Assembly (NCBI GenBank): GCA_022824925.1
Contig: JAJDYW010000040.1
Location: 179,471 to 243,470 of the forward strand
Direction: 5' to 3'
DNA length: 64,000 nt
Origin: Dehalococcoidia bacterium
GTDB lineage: Bacteria; Chloroflexota; Dehalococcoidia; Tepidiformales; Tepidiformaceae
Below the pieces are notes generated by a model that saw only the letters and a program-made list of their open reading frames with translations, searched no databases and was not told the DNA's origin. Below are positions 40,969-48,558 of the stretch, in pieces. Both the position numbers and the translations under genes were made by a program. Within the stretch, counting starts at the first letter, position 1. Every line of letters begins with the position of its first letter.

Positions 40969-41430
40969 ATGCCCGACACGCCCTCCCCCGAGCCCGGGGA
41001 GTGGACCATCCCGCGGAACGAGGATGGGTCGCCGGTGCTGCTGGCGGGGGGAAACCCGCAGGTGCCGAAGGGGGACGGGGAGGCGCCCGTGCGGGCGTAC
41101 ATCGCGGCGATGCCGGGGTGGAAGCGGGAGCTGGGGGAGCGCCTGGACGCCCTGATCGTGCGGTGCGTGCCGGGGGTGCGAAAGGCGGTGCGGTGGAACT
41201 CGCCCTGGTACGGGGTCGAGGGGCAGGGGTGGTTCCTGAGCACGCACGTCTTCGCCAAGTACGTGAAGGTGACGTTCCTGAACGGGAGCGCGCTCAGCCC
41301 CGAGCCGCCGGGCTCGGGGAAGGACCCGGACTCGCGCTGGGTCGACATCCACGAGGGGACGCTGGACGAAGCGCAGCTGGAGTCGTGGGTGCGGCAGGCG
41401 GCGGCGCGGCCGGGCTGGGACGGGTTCTGA
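40969..41430 (+). CDS. DUF1801-family protein
   Basis: The 153-residue protein matches DUF1801 (YdhG-like): VRAYIAAMPGWKRELGERLD, AVRWNSPWYGVEGQGWFLS and AKYVKVTFLNGSAL. Members are small cytoplasmic iron-chaperone-like (frataxin-fold) proteins of uncertain role. ATG 40969 has GGGAG eight bases upstream; an ATG at 40954 in frame is the alternative. Confidence 0.85.
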   Translation: MPDTPSPEPGEWTIPRNEDGSPVLLAGGNPQVPKGDGEAPVRAYIAAMPGWKRELGERLDALIVRCVPGVRKAVRWNSPWYGVEGQGWFLSTHVFAKYVKVTFLNGSALSPEPPGSGKDPDSRWVDIHEGTLDEAQLESWVRQAAARPGWDGF

Positions 41431-41463
41431 GGCGCGGCGTGGCTAGGGGCGTCGGGGGTTCGC

Positions 41464-42612
41464 CTAGTAGATGCCGGGGACGATGCGGTAGGGAACCTTC
41501 TCCTGGTACTCGGCCCACTTCTCCTCGCCGTACTTCTCCGCGCAGGCGCGGTCGTCCTCGACCTGGCGCCAGGTGAACATGGAGATGACGAAGATCATGT
41601 AGGTGTAGGCCCAGAAGTTATCGAAGTGGCCGAAGGAGAGGGCCACGGCTAGTCCGAAGAACCCTTCGCCCATGTAGTTGAAGTGGCGGGCGGCGCCCCA
41701 GAGGCCGCTGGTCAGGATCTTGCGGTCGCCGGCCTCGATGTAGCGGGGCTCGATGATGCCGAGGAACTTGCGCTCGGGCCAGCGCTTGAAGGTGTACTTC
41801 TGGAGGTTAGCCCCGCGGGAGATGCTCCAGCCGACGAGGAAGAGGGCGGAGGTGCCGATGATCCAGAGGTAGCTCCAGCCGGTGGCGAAGCCGGGGTCGG
41901 GCTGCGCGGCCATGCCGTACAGGGGGACGATGAAGAGCCAGCCGTAGACGATGGTGTCTCCCCAGAACATCTTGAACCCCATCCGCTCGTGGATGAGGTC
42001 GAAGGTGTAGAGCTGGACGCGCTCAAAGACCATGTAGTCGAAGACGTAGAAGGTGAAGATGGCGGCGTAGAGGAAGACGCCGAGGTTGACCTCGTTGGCG
42101 GGGCTGAACTCCTCGTAGTGCCAGGCGGCGCCGGACATGGCATTGATGCCGAGCATGGTTCCGCCGACGACGTAGAAGGTCATCTTCAGGTCGAGGCGGT
42201 CGTTGAAGAACCTGATCTCCTGGATGCGGCCCAGGTAGAAATCGACGATGGGGTTGCGGCCCTCGACCCTCGGCTGGGTGTAGACGGCGATGGCGGTGAA
42301 GAGCAGGGCGAAGCCGGTGCCGCCGGCGACGGCGTAGAGGGAGGTCTCGTAGAAGTACTCGCGGTCGACGCCGGGGATGACCTCGAAACCCCAGACGAGG
42401 AAGGCGACGACGAAGACGAGGATGCCGTTGAGGCGGTAGCGGCGGGGCTCGCCGGTGGCGGGGTCGGTGACGTAGCCGGGCACCCAGCGGGCGGGCAGGA
42501 CCATCTGGACGATGGCGAAGGCGGCGAAGATGGCGAGGGGGGTGAAGATCCCGGCGACCTTCTGGCCGGTGGAAAGTTCAAACAGGTGCTCGATGCCCAT
42601 CCACTCGATCAT
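41464..42612 (-). CDS. ERG4/ERG24-family sterol-reductase-like membrane protein
   Basis: The 382-residue polytopic membrane protein resembles sterol C14/C7 reductases (ERG24, DHCR7). The C-terminal hallmark is present: LTSGLWGAARHFNYMGEGFF followed by DRACAEKYGEEKWAEYQEKV and PYRIVPGIY, where eukaryotic reductases read C-x-x-KYG-x-x-W-x-x-Y...VPYR-x-x-P. About eight to ten hydrophobic segments precede. Such enzymes use NADPH to reduce ring double bonds in the membrane. ATG 42612 has GGGGGAG upstream; the longer frame is not conserved. Bacterial substrates are uncertain: sterol, hopanoid or other polycyclic lipid. Confidence 0.85.
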   Translation of the reverse strand: MIEWMGIEHLFELSTGQKVAGIFTPLAIFAAFAIVQMVLPARWVPGYVTDPATGEPRRYRLNGILVFVVAFLVWGFEVIPGVDREYFYETSLYAVAGGTGFALLFTAIAVYTQPRVEGRNPIVDFYLGRIQEIRFFNDRLDLKMTFYVVGGTMLGINAMSGAAWHYEEFSPANEVNLGVFLYAAIFTFYVFDYMVFERVQLYTFDLIHERMGFKMFWGDTIVYGWLFIVPLYGMAAQPDPGFATGWSYLWIIGTSALFLVGWSISRGANLQKYTFKRWPERKFLGIIEPRYIEAGDRKILTSGLWGAARHFNYMGEGFFGLAVALSFGHFDNFWAYTYMIFVISMFTWRQVEDDRACAEKYGEEKWAEYQEKVPYRIVPGIY

Positions 42613-42802
42613 CCCGGCTCCCCCTTCCTCGCGGCGTGGGCCCCAGGTTAAGGAGCCTTTACCGGCAATCCGGAGCCTACAGAACCGGGAGCGGGCGCGC
42701 TGTATGCAAGACGACACCCGCCGGAAGGCCAGGCAGCGGACGGGTGCGGGCTTGCGCGGCGAACGCATGCGCGGGAGCGCGAACGGGCCTCCCGTTCCCG
42801 CC

Positions 42803-42808
42803 TAGAAT
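42803..42808 (+). promoter_or_regulatory. -10-like element TAGAAT
   Basis: TAGAAT precedes the NCS2 permease gene by about 40 bases; a GGAGG ribosome site follows. The 236-base gap 42613-42849 otherwise contains nothing I can identify. Confidence 0.45.
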
Positions 42809-42849
42809 GTGCGCCAACGCCGCTCTACCCCCGCCCCGGAGGAGCCCCG

Positions 42850-44640
42850 ATGGCCGTATCCGCTACCCGCGAACACCCGCGCTTTGAGGCGGACGAGAAC
42901 CTCCCGCTGCTGAGTTCGGCCGGCTATGGCCTGCAGTTCAGCCTGATCGCATCGGCGACCCTGCTCGTCACGCCCGTCATCGTCGCGAACGCGGCCGACC
43001 GCGGCGGCTCGTACGTGACCTGGATGGTGTTCGCCTCCCTGGTGGTGGTGGGGCTCTCGACGATCATCCAGGTGCGCAGGCTGGGGTTCGTGGGCGCGGC
43101 GGCGGTGCTGCCGATGTTCACGGCCGCCTTCGCCATCCCCTTCTGCATCACGGCGCTCGTCGACGGCGGTCCCGCGACGCTGACGACGCTGGTGATCGTC
43201 TCGGCGATCGTGCAGCTCGTCGTCTCGCGCTGGCTCTTCATCCTGCGCCGCTTCGTGACGCCGACGGTGAGCGGCACGGTGATGATGATCCTGTCAATCA
43301 CGCTGGCCTCGGTCGTCTTCGATCTGCTGGACGAGGCGACGCGGGCCGACCCGGAGGAGGCCTCGCTGACGGCGCTGGCGACGATGGTGGTGGCGGCGGC
43401 GCTGGTCCTGCGGCGCTCCACGTTCCTGCGCTTCTGGGCGCCGCTGGCGGGGATCGTGGTGGGCTGCGTCGTGGCGGGCATCCTCGGGATCTACGACACG
43501 AGCCGGATCACGGACGCGGCCTGGGTCGGGCTGCCGAGCGAGGCCCCGGGGCTGGCGTTCGATTTCGGCATCGACTTCTGGGTGCTGGTGCCGTCGTTCC
43601 TCTTCCTGGGCGTCATCATCGCCATCCAGGCGAACGCGGCGACGATCGCGATGCAGCGGGTCGCCTGGCGGAACGACCGGGCGGTCGATTTCAGGCAGGT
43701 GCAGGGGGCGGTGGCGGGCGCGGGCGCGAGCAACCTCTTCGCCGGGCTGGCGGGGACGGTGCCGAACGCCGTGAACCCGGCGATCATCCCGTTCATCCAG
43801 ATCACGAGCGTGGCGGCGCGGCGGGTGGGGTACAGCATCGGGCTGATCCTGCTGCTGGTGGCGTTCCTGCCGAAGGTCTCGGCGGTGCTGAGCAGCATCC
43901 CCGGGCCGGTGATGACGGGCTACCTGATCATCATCACGGGCGCCCTCTTCGTCGACGGGGCGCGCACCGTGATCCAGAACGAGGGAAGCCAGGAGAAGAT
44001 CGCGATCGCGGGGGTGTGCTTCTGGATCGCGGCCTCGTTCCAGTTCGAGCTGTTCACGCTGCCGGACGTCGGGCGGGCGGGGAACGCGCTGCTGAAGAGC
44101 GGCATCACGACGGGCGGGCTCGCCGCCATCGTGATGATCCTCTACCTCGAGCTGACGAACCCGCGGCGGATGCGCTTCCGCTCGACGCTGCACATCGACG
44201 CGCTGGGGGATCTGAACGCGTTCATCACGCGGTTCGCGCAACGGCGGGGGTGGGACCAACCCATGCAGGACCGGTTGAACGCCGTCGCCGAGGAGACGCT
44301 GCTCACGCTCGCCCCGCTCGACCTGAGCCTGGGGGCGGAGGAGGAGACGGAGGAGGAGCAGCGGCAGCTCGTGGTGCTGGCCTCGAGCGAGGGCAACGTG
44401 GCGGACCTCGAGTTCATCGGCGGGGGGGCGAACGCGAACCTCGAGGACCAGATCCGCCAGATCCAGGAGCACGACTCGCTGGCTGCCGCGGAAGAGGAGC
44501 TCTCGCTGGTGCTGCTGCGCAGCTACGCGGAGTCGGTGACGCATCAGCAGTATCACGGAACCGATATCATCACGGTCCGGGTCGTGCCGCCGGAGGGCGG
44601 CAGGGCGCCGGCGGAACCAACGGCGCAAGGAGGCACCTGA
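42850..44640 (+). CDS. NCS2-family permease with RsbW-like C-terminal domain
   Basis: The first 440 residues form a nucleobase/ascorbate (xanthine-uracil) permease with about twelve to fourteen hydrophobic helices, including VPSFLFLGVIIAIQANAATI and GAGASNLFAGLAGTVPNAVN (the NCS2 substrate-site region). The last 150 residues are soluble. They resemble a degenerate RsbW-type histidine-kinase ATPase: LNAVAEETLLTLAPLD at the N-box position, LEFIGGGANANLED at the glycine box and LLRSYAESVTHQQYHGTDII at the end. The Asn of the N-box is absent. The stop shares one base with the carbonic anhydrase ATG, so translation is coupled. Confidence 0.86.
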   Translation: MAVSATREHPRFEADENLPLLSSAGYGLQFSLIASATLLVTPVIVANAADRGGSYVTWMVFASLVVVGLSTIIQVRRLGFVGAAAVLPMFTAAFAIPFCITALVDGGPATLTTLVIVSAIVQLVVSRWLFILRRFVTPTVSGTVMMILSITLASVVFDLLDEATRADPEEASLTALATMVVAAALVLRRSTFLRFWAPLAGIVVGCVVAGILGIYDTSRITDAAWVGLPSEAPGLAFDFGIDFWVLVPSFLFLGVIIAIQANAATIAMQRVAWRNDRAVDFRQVQGAVAGAGASNLFAGLAGTVPNAVNPAIIPFIQITSVAARRVGYSIGLILLLVAFLPKVSAVLSSIPGPVMTGYLIIITGALFVDGARTVIQNEGSQEKIAIAGVCFWIAASFQFELFTLPDVGRAGNALLKSGITTGGLAAIVMILYLELTNPRRMRFRSTLHIDALGDLNAFITRFAQRRGWDQPMQDRLNAVAEETLLTLAPLDLSLGAEEETEEEQRQLVVLASSEGNVADLEFIGGGANANLEDQIRQIQEHDSLAAAEEELSLVLLRSYAESVTHQQYHGTDIITVRVVPPEGGRAPAEPTAQGGT

Positions 44641-45131
44641 TGGCCGTTATCGATGATCTCCTGGAGAAGAACGCCAGCTACGCCGCCAGCTTCGAGGAGG
44701 GCGATGCGCCCCTGCCACCGGGACTCGGCCTGGCCGTGGTCGCGTGCATGGACGCGCGGCTCGACACGCACGCGCTGCTGGGCATCGGCGTGGGGGACGC
44801 GCACGTGATCCGCAACGCGGGCGGCGTGGTGACGGACGACGCGATCCGTTCGCTGACCATCTCGCAGCGGCTGCTCGGCACCACCTCGGTCATGCTGATC
44901 CACCACACGGACTGCGGCATGCTCACCTTCCGCGACGACGACGTGAAGGATGCGATCGTGGCCGACACGGGCGTGCGGCCAACGTTCGCGATGGAGGCAT
45001 TCCCCGACCTCGACGGCGACATCCGGCAGTCGATTGCGCGCATCAACGCGAGCCCGTTCATCCCGAACAAGGACGACGTGCGCGGCTTCGTCTACGACTG
45101 CGCAACGGGGAAGCTGAGCGAGGTTACCTAG
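44640..45131 (+). CDS. Beta-class carbonic anhydrase
   Basis: The 163-residue enzyme interconverts CO2 and bicarbonate. Zinc ligands are visible in VVACMDARLDT (Cys, with the Asp/Arg pair) and MLIHHTDCGML (His, Cys), with HVIRNAGGVVTDDA between. It is coupled to the NCS2 permease by a TGATG overlap and is followed by a SulP transporter, suggesting a bicarbonate-handling or pH-homeostasis group (inference). Confidence 0.92.
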   Translation: MAVIDDLLEKNASYAASFEEGDAPLPPGLGLAVVACMDARLDTHALLGIGVGDAHVIRNAGGVVTDDAIRSLTISQRLLGTTSVMLIHHTDCGMLTFRDDDVKDAIVADTGVRPTFAMEAFPDLDGDIRQSIARINASPFIPNKDDVRGFVYDCATGKLSEVT

Positions 45132-45201
45132 GCAGGTCCCGGCCACCGCCTCGACACCCCCCGAGCGACGCCACCGGGACGTCCGTGGCGGTTGCCTCGC
45201 G

Positions 45202-45233
45202 CTGCCCGCGGCACGGAGCGCAGCCGCGGGCAG
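45202..45233 (+). terminator. GC-rich hairpin after the carbonic anhydrase gene
   Basis: An 11-bp perfect stem, CTGCCCGCGGC with GCCGCGGGCAG, has a 10-base loop and lies about 70 bases past the carbonic anhydrase stop. No T-run follows, so it is either a weak terminator or a leader structure for SulP. The 307-base gap 45132-45438 also holds a TAGGAT -10-like site at 45293-45298. Confidence 0.5.
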
Positions 45234-45438
45234 GACCGGGCGCCCCCCGGCCGGCCGTGAGGGGACTTGCTGAAATCCGCCGCGGGCGGCGCTAGGATTT
45301 GGCCGCTGCGAACTCCATGCAGCGCATCTCCCGGACGGGCCGAAAGGGGCGATAGCAACGCTTCGCGGCAGGCCGCTCGCCATCAGCTACAGCCTGGACA
45401 CGCTTCGGGGCGACCTCTTCGGGGGCGTTACCTCGGCG

Positions 45439-47007
45439 GTGGTGGGGCTGCCCGTGGCCCTCGCCTTCGGCGTGGCCTCGGGACTGGGGGCGGCGGCGGG
45501 ACTCTACGGGGCGATCGCCGTGGGGTTCTTCGCCGCGGTGTTCGGCGGGACACGCTCCCAGATCTCGGGCCCCACGGGGCCGATGTCGGTGGCGATGGCA
45601 GTCATCGTCACGATGCACGCGGAGAGCATCGGCGAGGCGCTGACGATCGCCATGATGGCAGGGGTGATCCAGATCCTGCTGGGCGTGCTGCGGATCGGGC
45701 GCTTCGTCTCGTACACGCCGTACTCGGTGACATCCGGGTTCATGTCGGGGATCGGGATCATCATCATCCTGCTGCAGACGCTGCCCTTCCTCGGCTGGGC
45801 GGTGCCCACGGGCGGGCCCCTGAAGGCGATCCAGTCGTGGCCGGACGTGCTGGGGGACGTCAACTTCGAGGCGCTCGGGATCGCCACGCTCACCCTGCTG
45901 GTGGGCATCTTCTGGCCGCAACGGTTCCGGAAGTACCTGCCGCCGACCCTGGCGGCGCTCATCGTGGGGACGGTCATCGGGGTGATCTGGCTGACGAACA
46001 GCCCCATCATCGGGGACATCGGACCGGTGCCCCGCGGGCTGCCCGACTTCGGCCTGCCGACGTTCGATCCGGGCTTCCTCGCGAGCGCGGCGCAGCCGGC
46101 GATCACGCTGGCCCTGCTGGGGTCGATCGACAGCCTGCTGACGTCGCTGATCGCGGATTCGATGACGCGCACGCAGCACAACCCGAACAAGGAGCTGGTC
46201 GGGCAGGGGATCGGCAACGTCGCGGCCGGGCTCTTCGGGGGACTGGCGGGAGCGGGGGCGACGCCGGGCACGGTGGTGAACCTGCGAGCGGGAGGAAGGA
46301 CGCCCGTCTCGGGGGTTCTGCGGGCGCTCATCCTGCTCGCGCTCGTGCTGGGGCTGGGGCCGCTGGCGGAAGAGATCCCGCAGGCGGTCCTCGCGGGCAT
46401 CCTGATGAAGGTGGGCTGGGACATCATCGACTGGCGCTTTATCACGCGGTTGTTACGGGTCCAGCGGGAGCACCTGCTGGTGATGCTGATGACCCTCGGC
46501 CTGACGGTGTTCCTGGACCTGGTGACGGCGGTGGCGATCGGGCTGATCGCGGCGGGCATGGCCAGCGCCCGCCAGTTCGAACGGCTGCAGCTCGACAGCG
46601 TGGTCTCGGTGCCCCTTCTCGACCGCAGCTTCTTCCGGGGCGACGAGAGCGCGCGCGACGTGGACGCCTTCTCCGCACGGGTGGGGCTGGTGGCGCTGCG
46701 GGGGAGCTTCACGGTTGCGTCTTCGAACAAGCTGATCAGCACCATCAGCGTGGACATCCGCGACCACGAGGTGGTCATCCTGGACTTCTCGGAGACGGTC
46801 TACCTGGACGACAGCGCGGCGCTGGTGGTCGAGCAGCTCATTGACACGGCCATCGCCCAGGACACGGAGGTGGTGGTGATGGGCCTGGCGGGGCCGCCGC
46901 TCCAGACCGCGGAGGCGCTGGACGTGCTCGAGCGTGTGCCGGACGACCGCCTCGCCGCGAACCTCGACGAGGCCCGGGTGATCGCGCGGCGGCTGCTGGA
47001 CCTGTAG
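45439..47007 (+). CDS. SulP-family anion transporter with STAS domain
   Basis: This is an inner-membrane transporter of the SLC26/SulP family (sulfate, bicarbonate or similar). The first helices read VVGLPVALAFGVASGLGAAA, and TRSQISGPTGPMSVAMAVIV is the family's signature stretch. About eleven helices are followed by a C-terminal STAS domain (VVILDFSETVYLDDSAALVV). The conserved N-terminus LDTLRGDLFGGVTSA lies upstream of GTG 45439 in the same frame, but no standard start is available there. Adding one G to the GGGG run at 45346-45349 would join it to ATG 45317, so the true start is probably further left. Confidence 0.88.
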   Translation: MVGLPVALAFGVASGLGAAAGLYGAIAVGFFAAVFGGTRSQISGPTGPMSVAMAVIVTMHAESIGEALTIAMMAGVIQILLGVLRIGRFVSYTPYSVTSGFMSGIGIIIILLQTLPFLGWAVPTGGPLKAIQSWPDVLGDVNFEALGIATLTLLVGIFWPQRFRKYLPPTLAALIVGTVIGVIWLTNSPIIGDIGPVPRGLPDFGLPTFDPGFLASAAQPAITLALLGSIDSLLTSLIADSMTRTQHNPNKELVGQGIGNVAAGLFGGLAGAGATPGTVVNLRAGGRTPVSGVLRALILLALVLGLGPLAEEIPQAVLAGILMKVGWDIIDWRFITRLLRVQREHLLVMLMTLGLTVFLDLVTAVAIGLIAAGMASARQFERLQLDSVVSVPLLDRSFFRGDESARDVDAFSARVGLVALRGSFTVASSNKLISTISVDIRDHEVVILDFSETVYLDDSAALVVEQLIDTAIAQDTEVVVMGLAGPPLQTAEALDVLERVPDDRLAANLDEARVIARRLLDL

Positions 47008-47050
47008 GGGGTGGCTGGCCCGCCCTCGGGGCAGAGGAGGGGGCGGCCGT

Positions 47051-47081
47051 GGTATGATCTCCCCGTTCCGAAATTCATACC
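47051..47081 (+). promoter_or_regulatory. Inverted-repeat operator before the second toxin-antitoxin pair
   Basis: GGTATGA at 47051-47057 and TCATACC at 47075-47081 form a perfect 7-bp inverted repeat with 17 bases between, ending nine bases before the antitoxin ATG. A TATGAT -10-like hexamer overlaps the left arm. This is a likely autorepression site. Confidence 0.6.
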
Positions 47082-47090
47082 GAGACCTTC

Positions 47091-47327
47091 ATGCGCATCT
47101 CCGAACGAGGCCAGATCACGATCCCCAAGCCGCTGCGAGACCGCTACGGCATGGGTCACAACGTGGAAGTTGAGATCACGCCGACGGACGACGGGCTGCT
47201 CATCCGAAAGCGAACGGCAGGCGATGACGCTATCGACCGCGTCTACGGGATCCTGAAGCGCATCGAAGGGAAGGGCCTGCCCATCGACGATGTGGACGAG
47301 TACATCGAGGACATTCGAGGCCGGTGA
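47091..47327 (+). CDS. AbrB/MazE-type antitoxin
   Basis: The 78-residue protein begins MRISERGQITIPKPLRDRYG, the swapped-hairpin AbrB/SpoVT fold that binds DNA, followed by a helical tail (DDVDEYIEDIRGR) for toxin binding. The PIN toxin follows with a GTGA overlap and a perfect inverted repeat lies upstream. Confidence 0.88.
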   Translation: MRISERGQITIPKPLRDRYGMGHNVEVEITPTDDGLLIRKRTAGDDAIDRVYGILKRIEGKGLPIDDVDEYIEDIRGR

Positions 47328-47719
47328 TTACCGCCGTCGACACCAATGTCCTCCTGGACGTATTTGTTCCTGATGAGCGATGGGGGCGGCAGTCCGCCGA
47401 CCGGCTGAGGAGCGCCTACGCTTCGGGCGCGGTGGTCGTTTGCGAAGTCGTCTACGCAGAGCTCGTACCCGCCTTCGGGGACCGTGCGGAGCTGGAAGAA
47501 GCGCTCGCGCAGCTCAACGTGACCATCTCGCCGCTGAACAGCCCAATCGCCTACGAGGCGGGCGTCCGCTGGATGCGGTACCGCCGCGCGGGGGGCTCCA
47601 GGACACGCATCCTGCCCGACTTCCTCATTGGCGCCCACGCCCTCGCCGCGGCCGACACCTTCCTGACGAGGGACGAGGGGTTCTTCGCGACATACTTCCC
47701 CGACCTGCCGAAGGCCTGA
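47324..47719 (+). CDS. PIN-domain toxin (VapC-type)
   Basis: The 131-residue PIN RNase shows Asp in ITAVDTNVLLDVF, Glu in CEVVYAELVPAF, Asp in RILPDFLIGAHAL and Asp in FLTRDEGFF. The GTG start overlaps the antitoxin stop by four bases. It is a different subfamily from the 22-kb pair because its partner is AbrB-type. Confidence 0.87.
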   Translation: MITAVDTNVLLDVFVPDERWGRQSADRLRSAYASGAVVVCEVVYAELVPAFGDRAELEEALAQLNVTISPLNSPIAYEAGVRWMRYRRAGGSRTRILPDFLIGAHALAAADTFLTRDEGFFATYFPDLPKA

Positions 47720-47789
47720 CCCGGCCTGCGATGCGCCCGGCGCGGTGGTGTAGTGACCACCCGCTGCCAGCTTGAAGGACTCTCCAGGG

Positions 47790-47808
47790 TGTGTATGCTG
47801 GTTACACA
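47790..47808 (+). promoter_or_regulatory. Inverted-repeat operator before the third toxin-antitoxin pair
   Basis: TGTGTA and TACACA form a perfect 6-bp inverted repeat with seven bases between, ending 18 bases before the antitoxin GTG. A GGAG ribosome site lies between operator and start. Confidence 0.55.
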
Positions 47809-47826
47809 TCCTGTTGGAGTGGCAAC

Positions 47827-48102
47827 GTGGCGCGCGTGCAACTGGTCATCCCGGACGAAGAGCGAGATCGCTTCGTCCACCAGGCCCGCCGCGAAGGCAT
47901 GACCTTCAGCGCCTGGCTACGCGAGGCCGCCCGCGAACGGCTGGCGCGCCACCGAACATCGAAGCGCTTCGAGTCGGATGCCGACCTCGAGGCCTTCTGG
48001 CGGGAGTTGGATGCACAGCCGGGCCCGGAGCGGGAACCGGACTGGGAAGACCACCTGAAGACGATCAACGAGTCTCGTAGCAGGGGCGCGCCGGACACGT
48101 GA
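47827..48102 (+). CDS. Predicted ribbon-helix-helix antitoxin
   Basis: The 91-residue protein reads VARVQLVIPDEERDRFVHQA then REGMTFSAWLREAARERLA, a strand-helix-helix pattern of RHH antitoxins. A Glu/Asp-rich C-terminal tail probably wraps the toxin. GTG 47827 has GGAG eight bases upstream and is preferred to the longer frame. It overlaps the following PIN gene by GTGA. Confidence 0.8.
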   Translation: MARVQLVIPDEERDRFVHQARREGMTFSAWLREAARERLARHRTSKRFESDADLEAFWRELDAQPGPEREPDWEDHLKTINESRSRGAPDT

Positions 48103-48491
48103 TCTTCGTCGACACGAACGTTTTCATGTACATGGCCGGGTCAGCCCATCCCCTGCAGGAGGAGGCGCGGCGCTTCTTCGCCGAATCCCTTCGCACTCGC
48201 ACGCCCCTCTACACGTCGGCGGAGGTAGTGCAGGAGATGCTGCACGCCTACCTGCCGGTGGCCAGGCACGAGAAATTCGAAGCATGCCTCCGCTTGATCG
48301 AGAGGCTCGACATTGAGGTGTGGGCACTGGAGGTCGAGGACGTGACCCTTGCCCGCGAGCTGCACGATCAGCACCCGTCGCTCTCAGCCCGCGACCTCTG
48401 CCACCTGGCCAGCTGCCGCCGCCGGGGTGTGCGCGAGATCAAGACCTTCGACGAAGCGCTGCATGCGGTCGCAGGCCCCGAGGAGGGGTAG
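48099..48491 (+). CDS. PIN-domain toxin (VapC-type)
   Basis: The 130-residue PIN protein has Asp in IFVDTNVFMYMAG, Glu in SAEVVQEMLHAY, Asp in LSARDLCHLASC and Asp in IKTFDEALH. This is the third PIN toxin in the window. The GTG start overlaps the antitoxin stop by four bases. Confidence 0.87.
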   Translation: MIFVDTNVFMYMAGSAHPLQEEARRFFAESLRTRTPLYTSAEVVQEMLHAYLPVARHEKFEACLRLIERLDIEVWALEVEDVTLARELHDQHPSLSARDLCHLASCRRRGVREIKTFDEALHAVAGPEEG

Positions 48492-48546
48492 CGACGGGGC
48501 CGGGGTAACTGCCTCGCCCAGGCCAGCCCCTTGGCCCTTCCTCCCC

Positions 48547-48552
48547 TAGGAT
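48547..48552 (+). promoter_or_regulatory. -10-like element TAGGAT for the ABC operon
   Basis: TAGGAT ends six bases before ATG 48559, too close for a ribosome site, so a leaderless mRNA is likely. Confidence 0.5.
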
Positions 48553-48558
48553 CGGGGG

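Noticed and set aside
45317..45355. 12-codon leader peptide before SulP
   Set aside because: No attenuator logic or ribosome site is seen; a missing G joining it to SulP explains it better.
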